From Curtobacterium herbarum (lineage in GTDB: Bacteria > Actinomycetota > Actinomycetes > Actinomycetales > Microbacteriaceae): a stretch of 64,000 nucleotides of DNA. The position numbers and the translations under genes are program-made. The stretch covers positions 2,604,001-2,668,000 of the forward strand of contig NZ_JAFBBT010000001.1 in NCBI RefSeq assembly GCF_016907335.1. Reading direction: 5' to 3'. The notes under the pieces were generated by a model. It did not search any database, had not been told where the DNA came from, and was given only the letters and a program-made list of their open reading frames with translations. Numbering within the stretch: position 1 is the stretch's first letter; each line of letters starts with the position of its first letter. Shown piece by piece: positions 16,169 through 25,195 of this stretch.

Positions 16169-16918
16169 TCACTCCAGGTGCCGCAGGTACCGCTCCGGGG
16201 CCTCCAGGAACGCCCGCTGGTTCCGCACGAGGTCCAGGTCGGCCCAGTCGCTCCGCCGGATGCCCCACTCCCCGACCTCCAGCACGGTCGCGTCCGGGAA
16301 CGCGGCGAGCACCGGCGAGTGCGTCGACAGGATCACCTGCCCGACACCGTCCTCGACGATGGACTGCAGCAACGCGATCAGCGCCAGGCAGCCCGAGAAC
16401 GACAGCGCCGACTCGGGTTCGTCGAGCAGCCACAGCCCCGGCCACCGCGCCCGGTCGATGACGAAGTCCAGGAACGACTCGCCGTGACTGCGCTCGTGGA
16501 ACTGCGGCTCGGGACGCTTCGGGTTCGGGTTCTGCTCCAGGTAGGTGAAGAAGCCGTGCATGGTCTCGGCGCGCAGGAAGAAGCCACTGCGCGCTGCACC
16601 GAAGTCGCGGACCAGGCGGATGTGTTGCCAGAGATCGGACTCCGACGGGCGTGTCGTGTGCCCGGAACCGGTCGATCCGCCCTCCGGAGCCATGCCGAAC
16701 GCCAGCGCGACGGCCTCGACCAGGGTCGACTTGCCGACGCCGTTCTCGCCGACCAGGACCGTGACCGGGCCGAGTTCGAGCCCGTCGTCCAGGAGCTGGC
16801 GCACCGGCGCGAGGGTCGCCGGCCACTCGTCGCGGGGCATCGGGTCCGGGTCGAGGTACTCCTCGATGCGGCGGACCGGCTGGTTGCGGACGCGGTCCCG
16901 GGGCACGTGACCCATCAT
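16169..16918 (-). CDS. AAA-type ABC-like ATPase (predicted)
   Basis: A 249-residue P-loop ATPase of the AAA_15/AAA_23 kind. It has Walker A VGENGVGKSTLVEAVA, a Q-loop-like HGFFTYLEQNPN region, a reduced signature near ERSHGESFLDFV, Walker B LWLLDEPESALS and a switch His in VILSTHSPVLAA. Similar stand-alone proteins are often annotated only as AAA family ATPases; some act with nucleases in defence, but no nuclease gene is adjacent. ATG 16918 (or 16915) starts MMGHVPRDRV; upstream codons in the frame are Arg/Ser-rich shadow. The gene is convergent with the O-methyltransferase gene, leaving two bases between their stops. Confidence 0.8.
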   Translation of the reverse strand: MMGHVPRDRVRNQPVRRIEEYLDPDPMPRDEWPATLAPVRQLLDDGLELGPVTVLVGENGVGKSTLVEAVALAFGMAPEGGSTGSGHTTRPSESDLWQHIRLVRDFGAARSGFFLRAETMHGFFTYLEQNPNPKRPEPQFHERSHGESFLDFVIDRARWPGLWLLDEPESALSFSGCLALIALLQSIVEDGVGQVILSTHSPVLAAFPDATVLEVGEWGIRRSDWADLDLVRNQRAFLEAPERYLRHLE

Positions 16919-17013
16919 GCCGGGCGGGACCGACAGCCTCCAGTCCGCCGTGGAACGCGACCGCCCCGCAGACCGGAACCGGCCTGCAGGGGCGCGGGGA
17001 CGGCCTCCTGGCG

Positions 17014-17053
17014 CACGGAAGGCCCGGGACGTACGCGTCCCGGGCCTTCCGTG
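17014..17053 (-). terminator. 18-bp hairpin after the DUF3117 gene
   Basis: A perfect 18-bp inverted repeat with a TACG loop lies 16 bases past the DUF3117 stop. It ends that short transcript before the AAA ATPase gene. Confidence 0.8.
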
Positions 17054-17069
17054 GTGGTGCGTCGACGAA

Positions 17070-17240
17070 CTAGGCCGAGACGACCTCTGCCAGTGCGTCG
17101 TGGAGTTCCTTGGCCTCGGCGTCGTTGACCGAGACCACCAGGCGGCCTCCACCTTCGAGCGGAACCCGCACGATGATGAGTCGACCCTCCTTGACAGCCT
17201 CCATCGGCCCGTCGCCGGTCCTCGGCTTCATTGCTGCCAT
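17070..17240 (-). CDS. DUF3117 small conserved actinobacterial protein
   Basis: A 56-residue protein beginning MAAMKPRTGDGPMEAVKEGR, with IVRVPLEGGGRLVVSV and NDAEAKELHDAL following. This is the compact DUF3117 family found in most Actinobacteria; I recall Rv1211 as the mycobacterial member. It has no known biochemical role. The frame was read directly because the gene is short. ATG 17240 is preceded by AAAGGGG at good spacing for ribosome binding. The gene stands alone with its own terminator, and is upstream of the AAA ATPase on the same strand. Confidence 0.88.
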   Translation of the reverse strand: MAAMKPRTGDGPMEAVKEGRLIIVRVPLEGGGRLVVSVNDAEAKELHDALAEVVSA

Positions 17241-17346
17241 CAGATGTCCCCTTTCGTGCAGTACGAACAGGGGCCATTATCCCGTAGACAGGCGCGACTG
17301 CGAAACCGCCCAGGTCGGGGGTGTTCCCCGTGGACATCCGGACGGG

Positions 17347-18594
17347 TCAGGGCGGGGTCCAGTCGTACCCGTCCACCCACCAGCAGTAGTACAGCCAGGT
17401 CCACTGCAGGACGACCGCCAGGACCACCATCGCGACCCGGTACACCCGCGACCGGGGCAGGGCGACGACGCCGAGCAACGGGGCGATCGGCAACAGGATC
17501 CGCCACGTGCTGGACTGCGGGAAGAACACCGCCAGCAGGTAGACCAGGTACGCCAGACCCCACAGCCGGAGCTCGAGACCGATGCGACGGGCAGCCGGCT
17601 GGAACACCACCGCCACGAAGCCGACCAGCACCACGATGAGCAGGATCGTGCCCGCGGGCTGGTGGAACCACCACCCGAAGCCCTGCACCCACGGGGTGAA
17701 CGGCACGAGCTCACCCCAGCCGATGTACGACGACCGCCAGGCCAGCTCGGTGTCGGTGTAGGCGCGGGGCACACCGGTGGCGGCCCAGGCGATCGCGGGC
17801 CAGGCCAGTCCGACCATCCCGGACACCACCGCGACGACCGCCGGGGGCACCGCCGTCCGCAGCGTCAGGCGCTCGGGCATCCGCAGCCAGGCCGGGCGGC
17901 ACACCCCGACCAGCACGAACAGGCTCATCAGCAGCGCGAACGCCAGACCGGTGGGACGGGTGATGCCGAGCAGCAGGACCACCGGGAGCATCGCCCAGTA
18001 CCGCCGCTGCACCAGGAGCAGCAGGGCCACGAGCAGGAGCAGGAGCCCCATCGCCTCGGCGTAGGCGACCTGGAACATCACCGACACCGGCGCGAAGCAG
18101 AACAGCACCGTGGCGAACGTCGCCCGGGCCGGGTCGAGGAAACGTCCCATCAAGCGGCGGAACACCAGCGCCGCGCCCCAGCCGGCGAGCAGCGACACCC
18201 CGACGGCGACGAGCTCGAACGACCCGCCCGTCACCGTCATGATCGCCCGTATCGTGAACGGGTACGCGGGCATGAACGCCCACGCGTTCTCGGTCACGTG
18301 CCCGGCGGCGTCCACCGGCAGGGTCGAGGGGTAGCCGGACGCCGCGATCACCCGGTACCAGGCACCGTCCCAGATCGACGCGAAGGACAGGTACGACGGG
18401 TGCTGCACCGTGAACGAGTTCGCGGTCTGGATCCGCGCGAACCCGGTCAGCAGCACCGTCGTCAGCACACGCGAGAGCGTGTAGACCACGGTGATCCGCA
18501 GCCACCAGGGCAGCAGTCGCCACCGGACGACCACCCACATCAGTGCCGCTCCCGTCGACCGTGCGCGCTGCACGGCCCAGGAGGCGGTGGTCAC
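17347..18594 (-). CDS. PIG-V-like mannosyltransferase family membrane protein
   Basis: A 415-residue polytopic protein with about ten membrane helices, similar to bacterial members of the PIG-V/GPI mannosyltransferase-2 family, which transfer mannose from polyprenyl phosphate on the outer face. The first extracytoplasmic loop has SIWDGAWYRVIAASGYP, the acidic family signature, and FMPAYPF follows. GTG 18594 overlaps the dapE stop (GTGA), suggesting coupled translation; GTG 18606 inside dapE is an alternative. The acceptor is unknown. The pairing with dapE is probably positional rather than functional. Confidence 0.8.
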   Translation of the reverse strand: MTTASWAVQRARSTGAALMWVVVRWRLLPWWLRITVVYTLSRVLTTVLLTGFARIQTANSFTVQHPSYLSFASIWDGAWYRVIAASGYPSTLPVDAAGHVTENAWAFMPAYPFTIRAIMTVTGGSFELVAVGVSLLAGWGAALVFRRLMGRFLDPARATFATVLFCFAPVSVMFQVAYAEAMGLLLLLVALLLLVQRRYWAMLPVVLLLGITRPTGLAFALLMSLFVLVGVCRPAWLRMPERLTLRTAVPPAVVAVVSGMVGLAWPAIAWAATGVPRAYTDTELAWRSSYIGWGELVPFTPWVQGFGWWFHQPAGTILLIVVLVGFVAVVFQPAARRIGLELRLWGLAYLVYLLAVFFPQSSTWRILLPIAPLLGVVALPRSRVYRVAMVVLAVVLQWTWLYYCWWVDGYDWTPP

Positions 18595-19673
18595 GCCGTC
18601 AGCCACCGCCGCAGTCCGTCCTCGACGGCGGTGATCTGGGCGACGGGGACCTGCTCGTCGTCGTGGTGCGCGAAGACCGGCTCGCCGGGGCCGTAGTTGA
18701 CCGCCGGCACGCCGAGGGCCGAGAAGCGTGCGACGTCGGTCCAGCCGTACTTCGGTCGCGGCGCGGGGCCGCCGACCGCAGCGACGAACTGCTGCGCCAG
18801 CGGCGCGTCGAGGCCCGGGCGGGCACCGGCGGCCAGGTCGACGATCGTGACGTCGTAGCCGTCGAACAGCTCGCGGATGTGCGCGACCGCTTCCTCGGCG
18901 GAGCGGGAGGGCGCGAAGCGGTAGTTGACGTGGACCATCGCCTCGTCCGGGATCACGTTGCCGGCGATGCCACCCGAGATGCCGACGGCGTTGAGTCCTT
19001 CGCGGTACTCGAGCCCGTCCACCGTCACGGTGCGCGGCTCGTACGCGGCGAGGGTGGCCAGGATCGGGGCGGTCTTGTGGATCGCGTTGTCGCCGATCCA
19101 GCTGCGTGCACTGTGCGACCGCTTGCCGAACGTGCGGACCTCGGCGCGCAGGTTGCCGTTGCAGCCGCCCTCGATCTGCGCCCCCGACGGCTCCCCCAGG
19201 ATCGCGAAGTCACCGGCGAGCAGCTCGGGCCGCGTGCGGGCCAGGCGGCCGAGGCCGTTCAGCGCGTCGCTGACCTCTTCGTGGTCGTAGAAGACCCAGG
19301 TGACGTCGACGTTCGGCGCGACGAGGTCCACGGCGAGCTTGAGCTGCACCGCGCAGCCCGCCTTCATGTCGACCGTCCCGCGGCCCCACAGGATCTCGGT
19401 GCCGTCGTCGGTGGTGCGGAACTCCGTCGGCAGGTTGTCGTTGAGCGGCACCGTGTCGATGTGGCCCGCGATGACCACCCGGCGGTCACGGCCGAGGTCG
19501 GTGCGGGCGACGATGGCGTCCCCGTCCCGGACCACGTCGAGGTGGTCGAGCGGCGCGAGGGCGGCTTCGATCGCGTCGGCGAGCGCGCCTTCGTTGCCGG
19601 ACACCGATTCGATGTCGCAGATCGCGCGGGTGATGTCGATGGACGAGGCAGAGAGGTCGAGCGGCTGCGGCAT
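18591..19673 (-). CDS. dapE: Succinyl-diaminopimelate desuccinylase
   Basis: A 360-residue M20-family zinc hydrolase that converts N-succinyl-LL-2,6-diaminopimelate to LL-diaminopimelate and succinate, for lysine and peptidoglycan. Metal and catalytic motifs are [26 protein letters not shown] (bridging Asp), YDHEEVSD (catalytic Glu) and [13 protein letters not shown]; the C-terminal His is in [11 protein letters not shown]. The length and motif order match the actinobacterial DapE. ATG 19673 lies six bases after a TAGGCT -10 box (19680-19685), so translation is probably leaderless. It is divergent from dapD, which makes an earlier intermediate. Confidence 0.93.
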   Translation of the reverse strand: MPQPLDLSASSIDITRAICDIESVSGNEGALADAIEAALAPLDHLDVVRDGDAIVARTDLGRDRRVVIAGHIDTVPLNDNLPTEFRTTDDGTEILWGRGTVDMKAGCAVQLKLAVDLVAPNVDVTWVFYDHEEVSDALNGLGRLARTRPELLAGDFAILGEPSGAQIEGGCNGNLRAEVRTFGKRSHSARSWIGDNAIHKTAPILATLAAYEPRTVTVDGLEYREGLNAVGISGGIAGNVIPDEAMVHVNYRFAPSRSAEEAVAHIRELFDGYDVTIVDLAAGARPGLDAPLAQQFVAAVGGPAPRPKYGWTDVARFSALGVPAVNYGPGEPVFAHHDDEQVPVAQITAVEDGLRRWLTA

Positions 19674-19727
19674 GCGGGCAGCCTACCGATCGTTCCCCGC
19701 GGGTCAGCGGTTCTGCACAGTCCCACA

Positions 19728-19793
19728 GATCGCCGGTCGTGGTTCCCCGGTTCGCCGGTTGCGGTTCTCCGGTTCGCCGGTCGCAGTTCTCCA
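19728..19793. repeat. Three 22-bp tandem repeats between dapE and dapD
   Basis: Three direct copies (19728-19749, 19750-19771, 19772-19793) of a unit that reads roughly GTTCGCCGGTYGCGGTTCTC fall in the divergent promoter region. Copies differ at two to five positions. The location suits regulator binding or slippage. Confidence 0.8.
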
Positions 19794-19845
19794 CAGGAGT
19801 CCGGGTGGACGGTCGCCCGCGCGGGCTGCTCGGTACCCTCGGAGG

Positions 19846-20829
19846 GTGACCGAGACGACTCCGCAGCCTGCCCCGCCCGCCCCGGCCCGCCCCACGCACG
19901 CCTGGGGTCACGGCCTCGCCACGGTCGCCGCCGACGGCACCGTGCTCGACACCTGGTTCCCGACGACCCACCTCGGATCGCTGCCGGCGGACGCCACCGT
20001 CCCGGCCGAGCTCACCGCAGCCGTGGGGGACGACCCGCGCCGGGACGTCCGGATCGAGACGACCACCGTCGAGATCGTGATCGACGACGCTCCCGCCAGC
20101 ACGCCGGACGCCTACCTCCGTCTGCACCTGCTGAGCCACCTGCACGTCCGGCCGAACGATATCTCGCTCGAGGGCGTCTTCGGCCACCTGCCGATCGTCG
20201 CGTGGACGAACGCCGGCCCGGTGCACCCCGAGTCCCTCACCCGCCTCCGTCCGGGCCTGCAGCGCGCGGGCATCGCCGTGCACGCGATCGACAAGTTCCC
20301 GCGCCTGGTCGACTACGTCGTGCCCGACCGCGTCCGGATCGGCGACGCCAACCGGGTCCGGCTCGGTGCGCACCTGGCGCCGGGCACCACGGTCATGCAC
20401 GAGGGCTTCGTCAACTTCAACGCCGGCACCCTGGGCAACGCGATGATCGAGGGCCGCGTCTCGCAGGGCGTCGTCGTCGGCGAGGGCACCGACGTCGGCG
20501 GCGGTTCGTCGATCATGGGGACGCTCTCCGGCGGCGGCACCCACCGCGTCCGACTCGGCGCGCGGGCCCTGCTCGGTGCGAACGCCGGACTCGGCATCTC
20601 GCTCGGGGACGACTCCGTGGTCGAGGCCGGGCTCTACGTCACCGCGGGCACCAAGGTCGTCCTGGTCGGTGCCGCGCCGAACCCCGACGGCACTCCGCGC
20701 ACCGTGAAGGCCGCCGAGCTCTCGGACGCGCCCAACGTCCTGTTCCGCCGCAACTCCATGACCGGCGCGGTCGAGGCGCTGCAGCGGAAGGGCGAGGGGA
20801 TCCAGCTCAACACGGCGTTGCACACCTGA
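19846..20829 (+). CDS. dapD: Tetrahydrodipicolinate N-succinyltransferase
   Basis: A 327-residue actinobacterial-type DapD that succinylates tetrahydrodipicolinate using succinyl-CoA, the first branch-specific step here of lysine/DAP synthesis. After an N-terminal domain, the left-handed beta helix shows hexapeptide repeats ([37 protein letters not shown]) with the family's [20 protein letters not shown] segment. GTG 19846 follows TACCCT (19834-19839) by six bases, a leaderless arrangement. A strong hairpin follows. With dapC (25196-26314) and dapE it covers three of the four succinylase-pathway enzymes within 8 kb. Confidence 0.93.
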   Translation: MTETTPQPAPPAPARPTHAWGHGLATVAADGTVLDTWFPTTHLGSLPADATVPAELTAAVGDDPRRDVRIETTTVEIVIDDAPASTPDAYLRLHLLSHLHVRPNDISLEGVFGHLPIVAWTNAGPVHPESLTRLRPGLQRAGIAVHAIDKFPRLVDYVVPDRVRIGDANRVRLGAHLAPGTTVMHEGFVNFNAGTLGNAMIEGRVSQGVVVGEGTDVGGGSSIMGTLSGGGTHRVRLGARALLGANAGLGISLGDDSVVEAGLYVTAGTKVVLVGAAPNPDGTPRTVKAAELSDAPNVLFRRNSMTGAVEALQRKGEGIQLNTALHT

Positions 20830-20850
20830 CCAGGGCGCCGCAGCGCAACC

Positions 20851-20899
20851 GACGGGAGGCCCGTCACACGTCCGACGGGCGGGTGACGGGCCTCCCGTC
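20851..20899 (+). terminator. 17-bp hairpin after dapD
   Basis: An inverted repeat of 17 bp beginning GACGGGAGGCCCGTCAC with a 15-base loop follows dapD by 21 bases. Its outer stem is shared with four other terminators in the window. Confidence 0.8.
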
Positions 20900-21024
20900 C
20901 GTTCGCGCCCGGCCGTGCCTCCCGCCGGCCGGGAGTTCGGCGCGCACCTGACCCGCGCGCCTCGGGCGCCGAGCCCGGGCACCATCCCGCCAGCCTCGAG
21001 CGGGCGCGAGCGGGCACCAGGCGC

Positions 21025-21535
21025 GAGCGGGCGAAATGCCAGGGTGCGGCGCACCCGCCACCTGGTGTTCCGCCCGCTCGGCGTCGCCGGGGCGCCCGTC
21101 CGCCGGGCGCTGGCGGCATCGGTCTGGTGGGCTGTGCCTCCCGACCGGCGAGCGGGCGGAACACCAGGGCCGTCCTCCCTGCGGACGTGGCATCTCGCCC
21201 ACTCGACGCCCGCCGCACTCCGCTGACCCGCGGGCCACGCCTCCCGACCGGCGAGCGGGCGGAAGACCACCGCCACCCGCCCTCCGACCGTGGCATTCCG
21301 CCCACTCGGCACCCGCCGCGCTGCGCCGACGCGCGGGCCGAGCCTCCCGGCCCGCGAGCGGGCGGAAGACCACCGCCACCCGCCCTCCGACCGTGGCATT
21401 CCGCCCGTTCGCCGTTCGCGGCGGGACTGGAGGCACGTGCCCAGCCCGCAACGGCAGCTGGCGGACCGCGACCACCGCGCGAGCGGGCACGAATGCGAGG
21501 CGCCGGACCTCCGCACCATGGTGTTCCGCCCGCTC
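21025..21535. repeat. Array of five 55-bp imperfect palindromes
   Basis: Five units, each exactly 55 bp, lie at 21025-21079, 21150-21204, 21253-21307, 21356-21410 and 21481-21535. Each opens with GAGCGGGC and a purine-rich GGAA/GAAA arm, and closes with a complementary TTCCGCCCGCTC-like arm, so each can fold into a long hairpin. Spacers are 70, 48, 48 and 70 bases, symmetric about the middle unit. Units 3 and 4 are nearly identical. No cas gene is nearby and the units are palindromes, so this is a REP/BIME-like element and not CRISPR. Confidence 0.9.
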
Positions 21536-21597
21536 GCGCGCTTCGGGCCCGCCCCCGGGCCGGGCCGGAACGCCGAGCGCGCGAGGCAGGCATGCAA

Positions 21598-21628
21598 TTG
21601 GTATCCCGTCCGCGATATATGACATACT
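21598..21628 (+). promoter_or_regulatory. Candidate promoter of the M60-like gene
   Basis: TTGGTA (21598-21603) and CATACT (21623-21628) are separated by 19 bases in an unusually AT-rich patch. The wide spacing makes the assignment tentative; TATATG at 21616-21621 is another -10 choice. Confidence 0.4.
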
Positions 21629-21662
21629 TTCGGCCGACCTTGTCCCGATCGAAGGATCCGTC

Positions 21663-23546
21663 ATGACCCCGCCCTCCCCCGCCGCCCGTCGCGCCGCACG
21701 CCTCGGCACGTGTGGGCTCGTCCTCGCCTCGACCGTGTTCGGCACGGTCCTCGTCCCCGCCGCCGCGCAGGCTGCGCCCTCCTCGGACGTCACCGCCTCG
21801 CTCCGGACCACCGTCGTCACCGATGCCGTGACGGATGCGGTGTTCACGTTCCACAACACCGGCAGCACGCCTGCCGCGTCGGCCGTCGAGTTCGACCTGC
21901 CGACCGGCATGGTGCACAACCGCCTCGGTGCCCGCGTCGACGTGCAGACCGACGGCACCCACGTGCGGATCGCTCCCTCGGGCCTCCTCGAACCGGGTGC
22001 GACGTTCGAGGTACCGCTCTACCTGCTGAACGCCGCCGGTGCCCTGCCGGAACACTGCTCCGTCGACGGCGCCGCCGTGACCGGCTGCTCGGCCGACGAC
22101 GCCACCGAGACGCCCGGAACGGAGACGCCCGGCGCCGAAACCCCCGGCACGGAGACGCCCGGCACCGAGACACCCGGCACCGAAACCCCCGGCACGGAAA
22201 CGCCCGGCACCGAGACCCCCGGTACCGGGACGCCCGGCACCGAAACCCCCGACGACGGCGACACCCAGTCCCCCACCCCCGAGCACACCTGGCCGACCGT
22301 CACCAGCGGCCACACCGACGTCCCAGTCCGCCCGATCGGCAGCGCCCTCGCCGCCCAGGAGCACGACGGCACGCAGGCGGCACGGAGCGACCTCCGCCAG
22401 GCCGGCCGGTGGATCCGCGCCCACCAGACCTTCGTGGTCGAGGTCCCCGAGGGCGTGACCGACGCCGAGGTCGCCATCGGCCAGCACGGCAACTACTTCG
22501 GGATCAACCGGTGCGGCGACGTCGGCATCGCGACGCAGGCGCTCCACCCGGGCCAGAACACGATCACCGCGCCGCACGACGGCCTCGTCAGCATCATCGA
22601 CCGGAGCACCAGCGACAGTGGCACGGTCGTCGTCCGCGGCGGCGCTCCCGTCCCGACCTACATCGCGGGCGTCACCGACCGCGCCGACTTCGACACGCAG
22701 CTGCGCGACTGGGACCGTTCGCCGTTCTTCTCGCTGATCGGCGAGCAGGTGCAGGCTGACGTCCTCCGCTCCGACCGGACGGCTCCGCAGAGCGACCAGA
22801 ACGAGGCGCTGATCGCCGGCGACGACCTCGACGTCCGGATGGAGCGCTGGGACGAGACCGTCCGGACGAACCAGCGGGTGTGGGGCGTCGCCGACACCGG
22901 CCACCGTGTGCACATCACCACGCCGAGCTACGGCGACGCCGGCGCGAACGCCCCGACGAACGTCCACCAGGGCTGGGTGGCGTTCCCGACGGACCACGCG
23001 TCCCCGCACCACCTGTTCACGAGCGACGGTTCGGCAGCCGGTGAGCAGGCGCTCCGCAACGCGTTCGGCCGCGTGTTCCAGCAGGACGTGATGCGCTGGA
23101 CGAACCAGCACGGCCAGGCTGACGGGACGATCTCGCAGGACCTCGCCAGCTTCGTGCTCGAGGAGCAGGTGCACCAGCGCAACCCGCTCGACTCGTGGCG
23201 CGCGAAGCTCGACCGGTTCCGCCAGCAGCCGGTCGACGAGCGTGACTTCTGGTCGAACCAGATGAACGGCATGACCCGGCACCTGGTCTTCGACCAGCTG
23301 CGCCGCGCGTACGGCGAGGACTTCCTGTCCACCGTCGCCGCGCGGGCGCGCGCCGACGTCGCCGCCGGCAGCGACCGGGAGGCCCGCCGCGCCTTCATCC
23401 TGCAGGCCACGCACGTCGCGGGGCACGACCTCACCCCGTTCTTCGAGCAGTGGGGCGTCCAGGTGGAGGACGACCTCCGCCCGCACCTCGCGGAGTACCC
23501 GGCGCTCGAGACGGCGATCTGGGACGACTTCGACGCGCTGGACTGA
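21663..23546 (+). CDS. Secreted M60-like (enhancin-type) protein lacking the zinc motif
   Basis: A 627-residue exported protein. A Sec signal peptide ends near residue 38 (VPAAAQAAP). Residues ~40-145 form a beta-rich domain, residues 148-197 a TETPG repeat linker, and the remainder resembles peptidase M60: TFVVEVPEGV and IGQHGNYFGI (N-terminal beta domain), QGWVAFPTDHASPHHLF, then helices ending in HDLTPFFEQWGVQV. Where M60 enzymes have HExxH before a W-T segment, this protein reads GRVFQQDVMRWTN, without His-Glu or a second His. It may bind mucin-type glycans or host surfaces without cleaving them. ATG 21663 follows GAAGGA. No neighbour is functionally linked. Confidence 0.65.
   Translation: MTPPSPAARRAARLGTCGLVLASTVFGTVLVPAAAQAAPSSDVTASLRTTVVTDAVTDAVFTFHNTGSTPAASAVEFDLPTGMVHNRLGARVDVQTDGTHVRIAPSGLLEPGATFEVPLYLLNAAGALPEHCSVDGAAVTGCSADDATETPGTETPGAETPGTETPGTETPGTETPGTETPGTETPGTGTPGTETPDDGDTQSPTPEHTWPTVTSGHTDVPVRPIGSALAAQEHDGTQAARSDLRQAGRWIRAHQTFVVEVPEGVTDAEVAIGQHGNYFGINRCGDVGIATQALHPGQNTITAPHDGLVSIIDRSTSDSGTVVVRGGAPVPTYIAGVTDRADFDTQLRDWDRSPFFSLIGEQVQADVLRSDRTAPQSDQNEALIAGDDLDVRMERWDETVRTNQRVWGVADTGHRVHITTPSYGDAGANAPTNVHQGWVAFPTDHASPHHLFTSDGSAAGEQALRNAFGRVFQQDVMRWTNQHGQADGTISQDLASFVLEEQVHQRNPLDSWRAKLDRFRQQPVDERDFWSNQMNGMTRHLVFDQLRRAYGEDFLSTVAARARADVAAGSDREARRAFILQATHVAGHDLTPFFEQWGVQVEDDLRPHLAEYPALETAIWDDFDALD
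22104..22253 (+). repeat. 15-bp coding repeat (ten TETPG units)
   Basis: Ten in-frame 15-bp units encode (T/A)ETPG pentapeptides, residues 148-197. One unit reads GTGTPG. Length changes in whole units keep the frame, so copy number can vary. The segment is a Thr/Pro linker between two extracellular domains. Confidence 0.9.
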
Positions 23547-23618
23547 GCCGAGCGGATCCGACAGGACGACGGCAGGCCCGGGACAGCGGGAGCCCCGGCA
23601 CGACGGCAGGCCCCGGAC

Positions 23619-23667
23619 GACGGGAGGCCCGGGGCCGGTCTGTGTGACCGGCCCCGGGCCTCCCGTC
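23619..23667. terminator. 22-bp stem bidirectional terminator
   Basis: A perfect 22-bp inverted repeat starting GACGGGAGGCCCGGGG with a TGTGT loop separates the convergent M60-like and gltA genes. Confidence 0.88.
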
Positions 23668-23717
23668 CGCGCGCGCTCGCGCGACCGGCGCCAGCGCGCA
23701 CTCGCGCGCGACCGGCG

Positions 23718-25076
23718 TCAGCGCTGCGGCAGGTCCCGCTCGGGGTACCCGACGTACAGCTGCTGCGGCCGCCCGATCTTGTTGAGCGGGTCGTTGTTCA
23801 GCTCGCGCCACTGCGCGATCCAGCCCGGCAGGCGACCGATGGCGAACAGCACCGTGAACATCCGTGGCGGGAAGCCCATCGCCTTGTAGATGATGCCCGT
23901 GTAGAAGTCGACGTTCGGGTAGAGCTTGCGGCTGACGAAGTACTCGTCCTCGAGCGCGATCTGCTCGAGCTCCTTCGCGATGTCGAGCAGGTCGTCCTGC
24001 ACACCGAGGGCCTCGAGGACCTCGTCCGCGGACTCCTTGACGAGCTTCGCGCGGGGGTCGTAGTTCTTGTAGACGCGGTGCCCGAAGCCCATGAGCTTCA
24101 CGCCGCGCTCCTTGTTCTTCACCCGCTCGACGAACCGCGTGACGGGTTCACCGGAGTCCTTGATCTGCTGCAGCATCTCGAGGACGGCCTCGTTCGCGCC
24201 GCCGTGCAGCGGACCGTAGAGGGCGTTGATGCCGGCGGAGATCGAGGCGAACATGTTCGCCTTCGTCGAGCCGACGAGCCGGACGGTCGAGGTGGAGGCG
24301 TTCTGCTCGTGGTCCTCGTGCAGGATGAGCAGCCGTTCGAGGGCCTTCGAGAGCACCGGGTTCGGCTGGTACGCCTCGGCCATCGTGCCGAAGTTCAGGC
24401 GCAGGAAGTTGTCGACGAACGACAGGTTGTTGTCCGGGTACAGGAACGCCTGGCCGATCGCCTTCTTGTGCGCGTACGCGGCGATGACGGGGAGCTTCGC
24501 GAGCAGCCGGACGGTCTGCAGTTCGACCTTCTCGGGGTCGTCGACGTCCATGTCGTCCTCGTAGTAGGTCGACAGGGCACTCACCGCGCTGGACAGCACC
24601 GACATCGGGTGCGCGGAGTGCGGCAGCGCGTCGAACAGCCGGCGGAGGTCCTCGTGCAGCAGCGTGTGCCTGCGGATGCGGCTGTCGAACGCCTCGAGTT
24701 CGCTCGGCGTCGGCAGTTCGCCGTAGATGAGGAGCCAGGCCACCTCGAGGAACGTGCAGTTCGCGGCGACCTGGTCGATCGGGTACCCGCGGTAGCGCAG
24801 GATCCCCTGGTCGCCGTCGATGTAGGTGATGGCGCTCTTGGTGGCCCCGGTGTTCACGAAGCCGTAGTCGAGCGTGTTCAGCCCGGTCTGCTTCTTGAGC
24901 GTCGAGATGTCGATCGTGGAGGCGCCGTCGACGCTCTGCAGGATCGGGAACTCCGCCGTGCCCCCCGGGTACGTCAGCGTGGCCGTCTCGGTCGCCTGGT
25001 CGGCGCCGGGGCTCACGGGGACGGGCGTCGTGGGCGGTGTGGCCGTCTTCTGAGCGTCGTTGGCAGTGTCAGTCAC
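23718..25076 (-). CDS. gltA: Citrate synthase
   Basis: A 452-residue type II citrate synthase that condenses oxaloacetate with acetyl-CoA at the entry of the TCA cycle. The catalytic residues sit in HEDHEQNASTSTVR, GPLHGGANEAV (His) and YPNVDFYTG (Asp); GFGHRVYKNYDPRA and LYVGYPERDLPQR complete the family pattern. An N-terminal extension of about 30 residues rich in Thr/Pro precedes TLTYPGGTAEFPIL. GTG 25076 lies seven bases after TAGGCT (25084-25089 on the minus strand), so the mRNA appears leaderless. It is downstream of dapC on the same strand, with a small GACGGG hairpin between. Confidence 0.96.
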   Translation of the reverse strand: MTDTANDAQKTATPPTTPVPVSPGADQATETATLTYPGGTAEFPILQSVDGASTIDISTLKKQTGLNTLDYGFVNTGATKSAITYIDGDQGILRYRGYPIDQVAANCTFLEVAWLLIYGELPTPSELEAFDSRIRRHTLLHEDLRRLFDALPHSAHPMSVLSSAVSALSTYYEDDMDVDDPEKVELQTVRLLAKLPVIAAYAHKKAIGQAFLYPDNNLSFVDNFLRLNFGTMAEAYQPNPVLSKALERLLILHEDHEQNASTSTVRLVGSTKANMFASISAGINALYGPLHGGANEAVLEMLQQIKDSGEPVTRFVERVKNKERGVKLMGFGHRVYKNYDPRAKLVKESADEVLEALGVQDDLLDIAKELEQIALEDEYFVSRKLYPNVDFYTGIIYKAMGFPPRMFTVLFAIGRLPGWIAQWRELNNDPLNKIGRPQQLYVGYPERDLPQR

Positions 25077-25195
25077 GCTGGACAGCCTAATCGCGGCGAC
25101 TGTCGCTCCGGTACATGCAACGGCTCGGGAGTTGGTGTGGAACCGCTGTTGCGCAGACGCGTCGCCGGTGGGCGGACGGCCGGACGGGAGGCCCG

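Larger units (their letters stand above)
20900..21662. other. Noncoding region holding palindrome array and a promoter
   Basis: This 763-base stretch between dapD and the M60-like gene has no supportable gene. Open frames across it are Arg/Pro-rich by-products of GC content and the repeats. It holds the five-copy 55-bp array, partial copies of the GAGCGGGC end motif at 20998 and 21008, and an AT-rich promoter-like patch just before the M60-like gene. Confidence 0.8.

Noticed and set aside
21025..21535. CRISPR array
   Set aside because: The repeated units are 55-bp palindromes with spacers of unequal size that partly resemble one another, and no cas gene is visible.
20634..23486. A long minus-strand frame (about 950 codons) across the palindrome array and M60-like gene
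   Set aside because: Composition is Arg/Gly/Ala/Val repeats of GC antisense. The plus strand has a signal peptide and a ribosome-binding site.
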